From positions 64,501 to 128,500 of the forward strand of contig OW568895.1 in NCBI GenBank assembly GCA_938743325.2: 64,000 nt of DNA. The letters run 5' to 3'. Source of the DNA: Pycnococcus provasolii. Its lineage: Eukaryota > Chlorophyta > Pseudoscourfieldiophyceae > Pseudoscourfieldiales > Pycnococcaceae. A program made the position numbers and the translations under genes. The stretch's first letter is position 1, and each line of letters begins with the position of its first letter. Below, one piece after another: positions 17,513 to 25,784 of the stretch. Below the pieces are notes generated by a model. That model saw nothing but the letters and a program-made list of their open reading frames with translations, was not told where the DNA came from and made no database searches.

Positions 17513-20074
17513 ATGCCGCCCAAGCTGCGCAGCGCACGCGGCTCACGCAAACCTGCTGCGGACGTCGACGACGCCCCTCCTTTGGATGCGGCTTCACCGG
17601 CTGAACCTTCACCCCAACCTGGTGCTGGTCGTCCGCGACGTGCTGCAGCAGCAGCGGCGAAAGAACGACTCGCGGAACAAGCGGGGGCCTCCCCACCTGG
17701 GGGAAATGGGGGAAATAATGCGGCGGCGGCTGCCCTCAAAGAATCCGTGCCAACTACGAAAGGTGGGGCGGGTGACGTCGCGCCTGCGGATGAACCGAAC
17801 GCGCCGCCACCGCCAATGGATAACACGGGTGCACACGCAAGGGCGGGGGACGCCGTGCCGCCCGCACCGGCTGCTGCACCCCCGGGGGCGGCGGGTGCTG
17901 GGGCAGGGGCGCGAGGAGCTTCCGCGAAGAAAAGGCGACAGGGGGAACCGCCGCCGCCGAAGGATGAAGATAAGGAGGATGAGAAACGAGTACGTTTTTT
18001 TTCTCCCTCTCTCTTTCCGTCTCTCTCTCTCTCTCTCTCTAAAAAAAAAAAGTCGACGCTCACAACAACCATCCCACAATCAAAAAAACAAAAACAAAAC
18101 ACCGCACAGGAACGACTCAACGCTCAGGCTGTTGCACAAGCTGCCAAAAATGCCGCGGAATATGCCGTCAAGGCGGCGCCAGCACGCGTGCCCGCGCAGC
18201 ACCACCGCCCCGCGAACCGCCCCGTCGACCCGCCCGTTCACCAGGATGTCGTGCAGGGAACGAACGGAGAAGAACAGCCAATCGAAGCCATCCCGGACAA
18301 AACCTCCGTCGGCGGATCGCCAACCTACATCGTCGAACGAAGGCTAGGAAAGGGTGGATTCGGGCAGGTGTACATCGGCAAGCGCGTCGGCAAGACAGCC
18401 GCAAGCGCGCGCGACCCAGAGACCGTCGCGCTGAAGTATGAGCACCGAAGCAGCAAGGGATGCAACTACGGACCGCCGTACGAATGGAGCGTGTACCAGA
18501 GCCTGAATGACGTTCACGGCGTGCCGAAAGTACACTTCAAGGGAAGGCAGGGAGGCTACTACGTGATGGTTATGGACCTCCTCGGACCGAGCTTGTGGGA
18601 TGTCTGGAATCAGGCTGGACAGACGATGAGTCAGGAGATGGTGGCGTGCATCGCCATCGAGGCAATCGCCATTCTGCAGCACTTTCACGAGAAGGGGTAC
18701 GTGCACGGCGACATCAAGCCGGAGAACTTCCTGCTCGGACCGCCAGGCACGCAGTTCGCGAAAACGCTCTATCTCGTCGACTTGGGACTCGCCACACGGT
18801 GGCGTGACTCCATCTGCCACACGCACATCGACTACGATCAGCGACCTGACGTGTTCCGAGGAACGGTGCGCTACGCATCCGTGCACGCACATCTGGGACG
18901 CACGGCGTCTCGACGTGACGACCTCGAGTCGCTCGCGTACACTCTCCTATTCCTGCTCCGCGGACGCCTGCCGTGGCAGGGATATCAGGGTGACAACAAG
19001 GGATTCCTCGTATGCAAGAAGAAGATGGCCACATCCGTCGAGGCGCTGTGCCGCTACCCTCCCGGGTTCAACGACGCGACTCCCTCGGCATTCAAGCAGT
19101 TCACCGAGACGGTTGTGAATCTGAGGTACGACGAGGAGCCGAAGTATGCAGCGTACGCCGCGCTTTTCGCGCCCGTGTGCGGCCCGCCCACCGCGAGCCG
19201 GCCCGTGGACATCGCCGTCGGATATCAGCTGGGACAGAAGCGAAAGCGCGAGAGTCTCGAGGACGACGGTGCTCTGGGATCGGGGGGCAAGGAAACGGGT
19301 GGAACTGGCACAAACTCGGTGTCCAAAAAGAAGATGAGGCTCGGCCTGCCGGCTTGTCAGTGGATCACCGTGTACAACGCTCACCGCCCGATGAAGCAGC
19401 GATACCACTACAACGTTGCCAACGCAAGGTTAGAGCAGCACATCCACAAGGGAAACGAGGACGGCCTTTTCATCTCCTCCGTGGCCTGCAGCCAAGAGCT
19501 GTGGGCGCTCATCATGGACGCCGGCACGGGCTTCACCAGCCAGGTGTGGAATCTGTCCAAGCAGTTCCTTCCTAAAGAGTGGGTCATGGAGCAGTGGGAG
19601 GAGGGGTACTACATCACCTGCCTTGCCGGATCTAATGCGGGCTACGCTCTCGTAATCATGTCCAAGGGCACGTCGTACACGCAGCAGAGCTACAAGGTTT
19701 CGGATCACTTCCCCTTCAAGTGGATTCACAAAAAGTGGAAGGAGGGGTTCTACGTGACGAGCATGGCGGCTGCGGGTTCGCGGTGGGCGGTGGTCATGAG
19801 CCGCAACGCGGGCTACGCAGACCAGTGCGTGGAGCTGGACTTCATGTACCCGTCGGAAGGCATTCACCGACGTTGGGACGCGGGATATCGCATCACGAGC
19901 TGTGCCGCGACACCCGACCAGGCGGCGTTCGTGCTGAGCGTTCCGCGCCGACGCCCGAGTGACGAGACGCAGGAGACGCTTCGCACGAGCGCATTCCCGT
20001 CCACGCATGTCAAGGACAAGTGGGCGAAGAACCTGTACATCGCAGGTGTCGCCTATGGACGCACCGTCAGCTGA
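17513..20074 (+). CDS. MUT9-like Ser/Thr kinase (CK1-related) with plant-specific C-terminal domain; one intron at 17990-18109
   Basis: 813 residues after splicing. I chose the ATG at 17513 because [13 protein letters not shown] matches the start of plant MUT9-like kinases (MPELRSG...); an in-frame ATG exists at 17399. A disordered Pro/Ala-rich N-terminus is followed by a CK1-like kinase domain: glycine loop [13 protein letters not shown] near residue 237, catalytic loop HGDIKPENF near 357 (HGD in place of HRD, as in this family) and DLG in place of DFG. The last 240 residues ([11 protein letters not shown] to YGRTVS) are the very conserved domain restricted to this plant/algal family. MLKs phosphorylate histone H3 (Thr3) and photoreceptors in the nucleus, and MUT9 acts in transgene silencing in Chlamydomonas. 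The intron (donor GTACGT, acceptor CCGCACAG) has no stop and is a multiple of three. Confidence 0.93.
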   Translation: MPPKLRSARGSRKPAADVDDAPPLDAASPAEPSPQPGAGRPRRAAAAAAKERLAEQAGASPPGGNGGNNAAAAALKESVPTTKGGAGDVAPADEPNAPPPPMDNTGAHARAGDAVPPAPAAAPPGAAGAGAGARGASAKKRRQGEPPPPKDEDKEDEKRVRFFSPSLFPSLSLSLSKKKKSTLTTTIPQSKKQKQNTAQERLNAQAVAQAAKNAAEYAVKAAPARVPAQHHRPANRPVDPPVHQDVVQGTNGEEQPIEAIPDKTSVGGSPTYIVERRLGKGGFGQVYIGKRVGKTAASARDPETVALKYEHRSSKGCNYGPPYEWSVYQSLNDVHGVPKVHFKGRQGGYYVMVMDLLGPSLWDVWNQAGQTMSQEMVACIAIEAIAILQHFHEKGYVHGDIKPENFLLGPPGTQFAKTLYLVDLGLATRWRDSICHTHIDYDQRPDVFRGTVRYASVHAHLGRTASRRDDLESLAYTLLFLLRGRLPWQGYQGDNKGFLVCKKKMATSVEALCRYPPGFNDATPSAFKQFTETVVNLRYDEEPKYAAYAALFAPVCGPPTASRPVDIAVGYQLGQKRKRESLEDDGALGSGGKETGGTGTNSVSKKKMRLGLPACQWITVYNAHRPMKQRYHYNVANARLEQHIHKGNEDGLFISSVACSQELWALIMDAGTGFTSQVWNLSKQFLPKEWVMEQWEEGYYITCLAGSNAGYALVIMSKGTSYTQQSYKVSDHFPFKWIHKKWKEGFYVTSMAAAGSRWAVVMSRNAGYADQCVELDFMYPSEGIHRRWDAGYRITSCAATPDQAAFVLSVPRRRPSDETQETLRTSAFPSTHVKDKWAKNLYIAGVAYGRTVS
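17990..18109 (+). other. Predicted 120-nt GT-AG intron, phase 0, stop-free
   Basis: Donor GTACGT at 17990 and acceptor GCACAG ending at 18109, with a polypyrimidine (CT)n run, poly-A and CA-rich sequence between. Its translation would be low-complexity Ser/Leu then Lys/Thr/Gln, unlike the flanks. Removal joins DEKR to [10 protein letters not shown] in frame. Called from sequence only. Confidence 0.75.
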
Positions 20075-20374
20075 GGGTGATTCGTTGGCGGGATCGCCTT
20101 TCTTTTCTTTGCATTTTCCTTTTTTTTACGCCAAAATAACCACAGGGTGGATCTCCTGTTTTCGAGGAGACGCGGGAAATAACACACATCTCTTTTTACA
20201 TACTCACTTTCGTTTTTTTCTTCTTTTGCTGTGCGCTTGTGAGTGTGGCTGTGTGTGTAAACAAAAAAATTCCCCTTCCGAAACACAACACGATAAATAA
20301 TTAAGAAGAGAAACCGCCCTCCCAACCACAGTCAGTCGATTTTTGATGAAATGATTCGTATTGATGACTTGAAT
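20075..20374. other. Convergent 3' spacer
   Basis: Lies between the stop codons of the kinase (plus) and the CMS1-like gene (minus). It is T-rich then A-rich, probably both 3' UTRs. No gene is visible. Confidence 0.5.
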
Positions 20375-21286
20375 TTACACGGCTGTGGAATAGAAGAGTA
20401 CATGTGCATTCGTCGGTGCTTGTTCGACAAGCTCCCAAACAGCTGGCGTCACGTCCACCATGTCGAGAAGGCTTCGATTCTTCACGTCAGGCGTCACGTC
20501 AACGGCCAAAACATCGAGTTTGCTTAGCGATACGGCGTCTCGTTCGATGAGGGCGGCAGCGCGATGCGGCGTCGACACAGCCATCGCTGGTGTCACGCAC
20601 TTCGGCACAGCGGCTGCGAGCACGTCACTTGCATGATCGTCGACAGTTTTTTTCTTCGCCGGTAAGAGTCGGTACGGCGGTGAATCTCTGGAAAAAGCCT
20701 CTGAGACGTTCGCGCATCTGTCCGCGCTTGCACATATGACGAGGAGTCGAGGCATCAGCGGTTTCGAAGCTTTCTTGGCTATGTCGCGCGGCAGGTTAGC
20801 TTCTTGCATGGCGTGCTGAATGGTGTCGTGAATTGCGTTTGATTTGTGCACGGATACTTTTGCCGCGTCTCGGAGGTGCACGGCAACGCCATCGTTTCCG
20901 TCTGCTCGAGCACATTCCGCGACGATTTGCGCGACACTCGCACTGTTCATCGCCTGAATCGCCTCGCGCGAAGGTCGTGACGTCCCTGACAACAATCTCT
21001 TCTTCTCCGCAATCTTTTTTTTCATGGAGTGTGACGGATTTGTTTGTACTGCGTTCCCGATGGACTGTGGTTTCGAGGACAACTTTGCATTTGCCTCCTT
21101 GGACTTGAAACTCTGGGAGGCGACGTCTTCTTTGACGCTTTTTTTCTTCTTCGTCTTTTTTTTCTCCAAGGGAGTCTCCTCCTCATTTTCCTCCTCCTCG
21201 GCAAGCTCGTCGTCAAGAGCAAGGGCACGTCGTTTGCGCTTCCCCGCTAGGAACAATCGCAGCGCCTTCTGGCGTCCCATGGGCAT
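20375..21286 (-). CDS. CMS1-like 90S pre-ribosome protein
   Basis: 303 residues from the ATG at 21286 (MPMGRQKALRLF); the frame stays open upstream without an ATG. The N-terminal half is rich in Lys, Glu and Arg with nucleolar-type basic clusters (KRKRRALALD; KKKTKKKK). The C-terminal half (about residues 165-303) resembles the CMS1/CMSS1 family, a degenerate DEAD-helicase-like RecA fold: PRLLVICASADRC, then a VSTPHRAAALIERDAVSLSKLD segment, which parallels the family's 'TPGRI..LL..GAL.L' motif, then DMVDVTPAVWELV near the end. Yeast Cms1 is linked to U3-containing small-subunit processome assembly. Neighbours give no further clue; it is convergent with the kinase gene across a 300-bp spacer. 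Confidence 0.7.
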   Translation of the reverse strand: MPMGRQKALRLFLAGKRKRRALALDDELAEEEENEEETPLEKKKTKKKKSVKEDVASQSFKSKEANAKLSSKPQSIGNAVQTNPSHSMKKKIAEKKRLLSGTSRPSREAIQAMNSASVAQIVAECARADGNDGVAVHLRDAAKVSVHKSNAIHDTIQHAMQEANLPRDIAKKASKPLMPRLLVICASADRCANVSEAFSRDSPPYRLLPAKKKTVDDHASDVLAAAVPKCVTPAMAVSTPHRAAALIERDAVSLSKLDVLAVDVTPDVKNRSLLDMVDVTPAVWELVEQAPTNAHVLFYSTAV

Positions 21287-21444
21287 GGCTGGCTTTACTG
21301 AAGGCGTTCGGGAAAACGTTCCGGCTGGGAAAGGTGGGCGCCGCCGCCGCGGAATCGCGGAGTCTGACAAACCAACCCCCAACGTGTAAATGGGGTTTTT
21401 GTTTCATGGCTCGGGATTCCAGATGTTGAGAATGTGTGTTTTCT

Positions 21445-21942
21445 TTACATGGGCGCGAAGCTCCCCGTTCCCGGCGTCGCGTCGCCAGTCACGAGCGCGA
21501 TTCCTAAAATCACAAGCGGGAGGAAAATAAACAACAGACCGATACCGACCCAGAACCCCTTCGCATTGCTGCTCGGCTCTTCCATGCTCACGTTCACAGA
21601 CTTCGACTTACTTGGCGTGTACTCTTTCGAGAGACGTTGGTTTTTCGCGGAGAGACCACGCCCTCGTCCCGTGGGAACGCCGCGCGCAACCAAAGATTGG
21701 CCCATGCGCCTTCCACGCCTCAAAGAGGATGACGATGAGGATGAGGATGACGACGACAAGCCACCACCACCATCACCCAAAAGACGACGACGACGAGGAA
21801 GAACCCCATAAGAAGGAAGACCCCATGAAACTATGGGGGGAGCAGCACGAGCAGCACGAGCAGCAAGGCCAGAGCAAGAGCACGAAGAGGCACGAAACGA
21901 AGAGGAAGGGACATGAACGCGAGTGCGAGACATGGCCGCCAT
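21445..21942 (-). CDS. Small single-pass membrane protein, probably plastid-targeted
   Basis: 165 residues from the ATG at 21942 (MAAMSRTRVHVPSSSF). The Ser/Ala/Arg-rich N-terminus without early acidic residues is consistent with a plastid transit peptide. Then come a Gly stretch, a run of about eleven Ser, and a basic segment (RRGRRMGQSLVARGVPTGRGRG). One strong hydrophobic helix lies near the C-terminus (GFWVGIGLLFIFLPLVILGI), followed by a short Gly/Thr/Pro tail. I do not recognise the family. The architecture, with a basic stroma-facing part and one C-terminal helix, resembles small thylakoid assembly factors, but that is inference. The gene is co-directional with the CMS1-like gene 158 bp downstream and divergent from the solute-binding-protein gene. 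Confidence 0.6.
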   Translation of the reverse strand: MAAMSRTRVHVPSSSFRASSCSCSGLAARAARAAPPIVSWGLPSYGVLPRRRRLLGDGGGGLSSSSSSSSSSSLRRGRRMGQSLVARGVPTGRGRGLSAKNQRLSKEYTPSKSKSVNVSMEEPSSNAKGFWVGIGLLFIFLPLVILGIALVTGDATPGTGSFAPM

Positions 21943-22389
21943 ACGAAAACAGTAAAACACAGAATGAACAGAATGCCGGAAATGAGGAAATCACCCGAAC
22001 CCTAACCCTAACCCTAACTCGAAAACCCGAAACGAAACAACAGCCTGCTTGAAGCCTTGAACCATGCGAACAAATCCCCCCCCGGGGAACTGAACGGGAA
22101 CAGCTGAAGCAGACAACAAAATACAGGTACTGTAACCGAAAAGGGCAACAAGAAGTTATCTGATTTATCTCCCCTTGCTTGGTAATATTACATGCATGAG
22201 GTGATACGTTACATTGTAACCACGTATATATGTGTCATATGTATGTCGATATGGCTTGTAATAATAATACCGTACATCATACGTTTAATCTAACGAGCGC
22301 CGCCACATTCACATTCACGTGAAGAGATCGTTCAGCATTCACAGACTCGTCAGTAGCATTAGTAGTCATTCAACACAACATAGTCTAAC
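21943..22389. other. Divergent intergenic region
   Basis: Contains the telomere-like tract at 21992-22019 and an AT-rich stretch (22150-22300). Just before the plus-strand start there is a CT/CA-rich leader. No gene is visible. Confidence 0.5.
21992..22019. repeat. Telomere-like CCCTAA tract
   Basis: Four CCCTAA-type units (CCCGAACCCTAACCCTAACC...) in the divergent spacer between the small membrane protein gene and the solute-binding-protein gene, about 50 bp upstream of the minus-strand start. Confidence 0.8.
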
Positions 22390-24162
22390 ATGGTGGTATA
22401 CGCAAAGCTCGTTACCGGGCTCGCTTTCGCTTTCGGGTGGGCGCTGGCGACGCTGACGCCCCTGCTGGAAATCAAAGCCGATGATGATGTGGCGTTGTGC
22501 AAGAAGATGGAGTTGGACTTCATCGTGCTGGAAGGCGACGCGACGTCAAAGGCGATCGAGGACGATATCGTCAGTGACTTGAAGAAGGTGGGCATCACAG
22601 TGAACACTCGTCTTTTGAATAAAACATTATTCAACGAGGCCATGGTCGATGGAGACTTCAACATGGCTTTCTCGGAGACGTGGGGGGCGCCGTACGACCC
22701 GCACGCGTACGCTGCGTCGTGGGCAACGCCGGACGAGGCATACTATGCCGCCCTCAAGGGACTTCCCCCGCCATTCACGCAGGAGGTGCTTAAACAGAAG
22801 GTGACCGAGGCGCTGCGTAAGGAGTCCGAGGTGGAACGCGAGGATGCGTGGACGGAGATTCTTACCGCCATGCACAAGCAAGCGACCGAGCTGCCCATTT
22901 CCAGCAAGCGCATCCCGGCTGTTATCAACAAGCGACTTACCGGATACACGCCAGGACATCAGCAGTTTGACTATCCGGTTCACACGCTCCGCGTTCTGAG
23001 CGGCTCGAGGAGCATCACCGTTGCTCCGGGCGCGCAGAGTGGCCTCTTCAGCAACGCTACCGGTGTCGGACGACTGGACGCGCACACCTACCGCCCGAAC
23101 GAGTTCTTCGCTAACAACTGGGTCTACGACGGACTCGTCGAATACGGTCGAGGTGGCGCCATCATTCCAAGCCTCGCCGCCTCGTGGACCATCACGGACT
23201 CGCCGGGGGGCGGCCAAAATTACACGTTCAACCTCCGCAAGAACGTCACCTTCCACGACGGCGCCGACTGGAACTGCACCGTCGCTAAGCTCAACTTCGA
23301 CCACGTCCTCATTCCGCCGCTCCGCACAGGTGACTGGCACGGGTGGTATGGCCTGCCCGAAGCGATTGAAGGATGGAACTGCACGGATGACTACACCTTC
23401 GTCGTTACGACCAAAGACAACTACTATCCATTCTTGCAGGAGCTGTCCTTCATTCGCCCGCTTCGCATGATGTCTCCGAACATGTTCGTAGGTGGCCTTG
23501 AGAGCGATCCACTCACGCAGAATTCGTGCCACAAGGGCTCGACATTAAATGAGACAGACGGGAGCCCAAAACCGATCAAACACGACGGCATGACACTTAT
23601 GTGCGCCGGTATCGCCGACCCCGACGGAATCTTCGGCACCGGCCGTTGGAAGTACGACAAAACGATCAAGGACGGTGAGGGCAAGGTGCAGAAGGTGCAC
23701 TTCACCGTGAACCTCGACCACTGGGACGCGCCGAGCACGTCGAGCCAGTATGTGAACGAGCTGGTCTTGGTGACCTATCCGACCCATGAAGCCGTGAAGG
23801 CTGCGCTGCTCGACAACTCCCTCGACGCCGTGATCGGCGCTGGCGTCCTCACAGAGAAGGATGTGGCCGTGTTCAAGCGCGAGCACGCCGACAACTTCGC
23901 CGTGCCCTTGACCGAGCCGATGCAGAACCGAATCGTCGTGTTCAACACAGCGAAGGCGCCGACCAACGAATTGCAGACCCGCAAGGTGATAATCCATGCC
24001 GTGGACAAGGATACCATAATCAAGAAGGAGCTTGCGGGACTCGCTGCACCTGCCGAATCGCTCTTCCCAAAGGACGCGCCGTATAGCGGTGCTCATCTGA
24101 CGCCGCGTCCCGACTACGACTATGAGAAGGCTCGACTGCTCAACTGCCCCGAGCCATGGTGA
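22390..24162 (+). CDS. NikA-like family 5 solute-binding protein with circularly permuted halves
   Basis: 590 residues from the ATG at 22390. A signal peptide or anchor (LVTGLAFAFGWALATLTPLL) comes first. Bacterial NikA and relatives bind Ni chelates or peptides for ABC importers. Here residues about 38-200 correspond to the C-terminal part of E. coli NikA: compare SETWGAPYDPHAYA and the ATELPISSKR end with NRTWGAPYDPHAFL and VYLPISY. Residues about 205-590 correspond to the N-terminal part: LDAHTYRPNEFFANNWVYDG, IPSLAASWTITD, YYPFLQELSFIRPLR, GTGRW and FNTAKAPTNEL. The order is therefore swapped relative to bacteria. Several N-x-T/S sequons suggest passage through the secretory pathway. No ABC permease gene is nearby. 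A nickel role is inferred from similarity only. Alternatives are a fragment of a longer tandem-repeat gene with unseen exons, though the signal peptide and clean stop argue against that. Confidence 0.85.
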   Translation: MVVYAKLVTGLAFAFGWALATLTPLLEIKADDDVALCKKMELDFIVLEGDATSKAIEDDIVSDLKKVGITVNTRLLNKTLFNEAMVDGDFNMAFSETWGAPYDPHAYAASWATPDEAYYAALKGLPPPFTQEVLKQKVTEALRKESEVEREDAWTEILTAMHKQATELPISSKRIPAVINKRLTGYTPGHQQFDYPVHTLRVLSGSRSITVAPGAQSGLFSNATGVGRLDAHTYRPNEFFANNWVYDGLVEYGRGGAIIPSLAASWTITDSPGGGQNYTFNLRKNVTFHDGADWNCTVAKLNFDHVLIPPLRTGDWHGWYGLPEAIEGWNCTDDYTFVVTTKDNYYPFLQELSFIRPLRMMSPNMFVGGLESDPLTQNSCHKGSTLNETDGSPKPIKHDGMTLMCAGIADPDGIFGTGRWKYDKTIKDGEGKVQKVHFTVNLDHWDAPSTSSQYVNELVLVTYPTHEAVKAALLDNSLDAVIGAGVLTEKDVAVFKREHADNFAVPLTEPMQNRIVVFNTAKAPTNELQTRKVIIHAVDKDTIIKKELAGLAAPAESLFPKDAPYSGAHLTPRPDYDYEKARLLNCPEPW

Positions 24163-24671
24163 AGCTCACCGAGATGGCTCTCCGCTCTTGGAACCTCGCC
24201 TCTGAACCGAACCTGGTGAAAGTAAATGTTGCTTAGACGGGAACGCATCATCCCGGCATCGCGGAGACTGTTGGAGTTGTTTTTAATTTTAAGGGAGTTG
24301 GTTTGAGACCGTTGTAACACGTGGCATACGGAGAGTCCGAAACGGGTTCGGGTTCGGGTTCGGGCTAGGGCTAGGGTATTAGGGTATTAGGGTTAGGGTA
24401 TTGGGGTTAGGGTTAGGGCTAGGATATTCTTCCCCCTCCTCCCCTCCCAAACCCTACCCGGGAACCCTCTGGTCGTCCTCCCTTCACGTTCTGCGGCGGC
24501 GGCGACCCATTTTGGGAACTACGCCTCATTTTATTTTAGTCTCACGCACAAGCAACGTTAGATTCGACCAGCGAACCTTTTGATAGTGGTTTCCTGCACC
24601 TACTCTTAGTATTCTTAGTAGTGCTCTTATTAGTAGCTTACTGTCTAGTATCTATAAGTATCTTGTATAGC
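24163..24671. other. Intergenic region upstream of CCCH/RS gene
   Basis: Holds the 3' region of the solute-binding-protein gene, the telomere-like tract (24342-24422), and a T/A-rich leader with repeated TTAGTA motifs just before 24672. No gene is visible. Confidence 0.5.
24342..24422. repeat. Degenerate telomere-like repeat tract (TTCGGG then TTAGGG)
   Basis: Starts as four GGGTTC units, passes through GGGCTA and GGGTAT variants, and ends in GGGTTA units. It lies 3' of the solute-binding-protein gene and about 250 bp upstream of the CCCH protein start at 24672. Confidence 0.85.
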
Positions 24672-25694
24672 ATGTACGGCGGCGGCGGCGGATACCCAGG
24701 AGGATACGGCGGAGCAGGTGGTCAAGGAGGTGGATATGGCGGATATGGCGGTGGTGGATATGGTGGTGGTGGATATGGCGGTGGCGGATATGGCGGTGGG
24801 GGATATGGCGGTGGCGGATATGGTGGTGCTCCTGGTGGTGGCGGTGGATACCATCAAGGAGGTGGCGGAGGATATTATGGAGGATATGGCGGGGCGGGAG
24901 GAGGATATCAAGGGGGATACGGCGGAGGAGGATACCCAGGAGGTGGCGGAGCTGGATACGGTGGAGGAGGATACGGCGTAGGAGGCGGATACGGCGGCGG
25001 AGGTGGTCAAGGAGGCATGCCCATGTGCAAAGACTTTCAGAACGGAATATGCACGCGAGGGGACCGATGCCGGTTCTCGCACGTCGGGCCTGGAACGGGC
25101 GGGCCGGTGAACGCACAAATATGCCGCGACTTCCAAAACGGCTTGTGCAAGCGAAGCAACTGCAAGTTCTCTCACAACCTAGACGGGGGCGGAGGCGGAG
25201 GCGGAGGCGGATACGGCGGACGCGGCGGCGGAGGAGGCGGATACGGCGGACGCGGCGGCGGAGGCGGAGGCTCCAAAGTGTGCAAAGATTTTCTCAACGG
25301 AAAGTGCAACCGCTCAAACTGCAAATTCTTGCACGACGCCTCGCAGGACCCGTACCTGCTAAACGGAGACCCGCGCGCTGCGCTTCTGCAGCGAGGCTCG
25401 GACGCCGCGCGCGACGACACGGACGACCGTCGTGGACGTAGCCGCAGTCGAAGTCGTAGCCGTAGCCGAAGCCGAAGCCGAAGCCGTAGCCGAAGTCGTA
25501 GCCGAAGTCCAGCTCGGAAGGCGGGTGGCGACAGTGAACCGGCTGAAGCACCGGAAGCAGATACGGAGAAGAAGGATGACGACGAGAAGGAACCAGAGGC
25601 GGAACCTGCCGAGCCTGTCGAGGCCTCGGCGCCGGAGGAAAACGAGGCAAAGGAGGAGGAACAACCAGCTGGTGATGATGAAGATGCACCATAG
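24672..25694 (+). CDS. Gly-rich CCCH zinc-finger protein with RS domain
   Basis: 340 residues from the ATG at 24672. Residues 1-115 are almost pure GGY/GGGG repeats (low-complexity, phase-separation type). Three C-x7/8-C-x4/5-C-x3-H fingers follow: MCKDFQNGICTRGDRCRFSH, ICRDFQNGLCKRSNCKFSH and, after another Gly-rich spacer, VCKDFLNGKCNRSNCKFLH. Next is a run of about ten Arg-Ser dipeptides (near residues 255-280), then an acidic Glu/Pro/Ala tail. The fingers resemble muscleblind/TIS11-type RNA-binding units, and RS domains are typical of splicing regulators, so a nuclear RNA-processing role is likely. The Gly and RS parts are encoded by near-perfect DNA repeats (GGATATGGCGGTGGT and CGAAGCCGTAGC types), so copy number may vary between strains or be misassembled. 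Confidence 0.82.
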   Translation: MYGGGGGYPGGYGGAGGQGGGYGGYGGGGYGGGGYGGGGYGGGGYGGGGYGGAPGGGGGYHQGGGGGYYGGYGGAGGGYQGGYGGGGYPGGGGAGYGGGGYGVGGGYGGGGGQGGMPMCKDFQNGICTRGDRCRFSHVGPGTGGPVNAQICRDFQNGLCKRSNCKFSHNLDGGGGGGGGGYGGRGGGGGGYGGRGGGGGGSKVCKDFLNGKCNRSNCKFLHDASQDPYLLNGDPRAALLQRGSDAARDDTDDRRGRSRSRSRSRSRSRSRSRSRSRSRSPARKAGGDSEPAEAPEADTEKKDDDEKEPEAEPAEPVEASAPEENEAKEEEQPAGDDEDAP

Positions 25695-25784
25695 CTGGAC
25701 TTTATCATTGTTGTAATAATGGAATAATGGGGTTCACTTCGTCCAGCCGTTTTCCATTTCACAACATTTCACATTTCAGATTAT

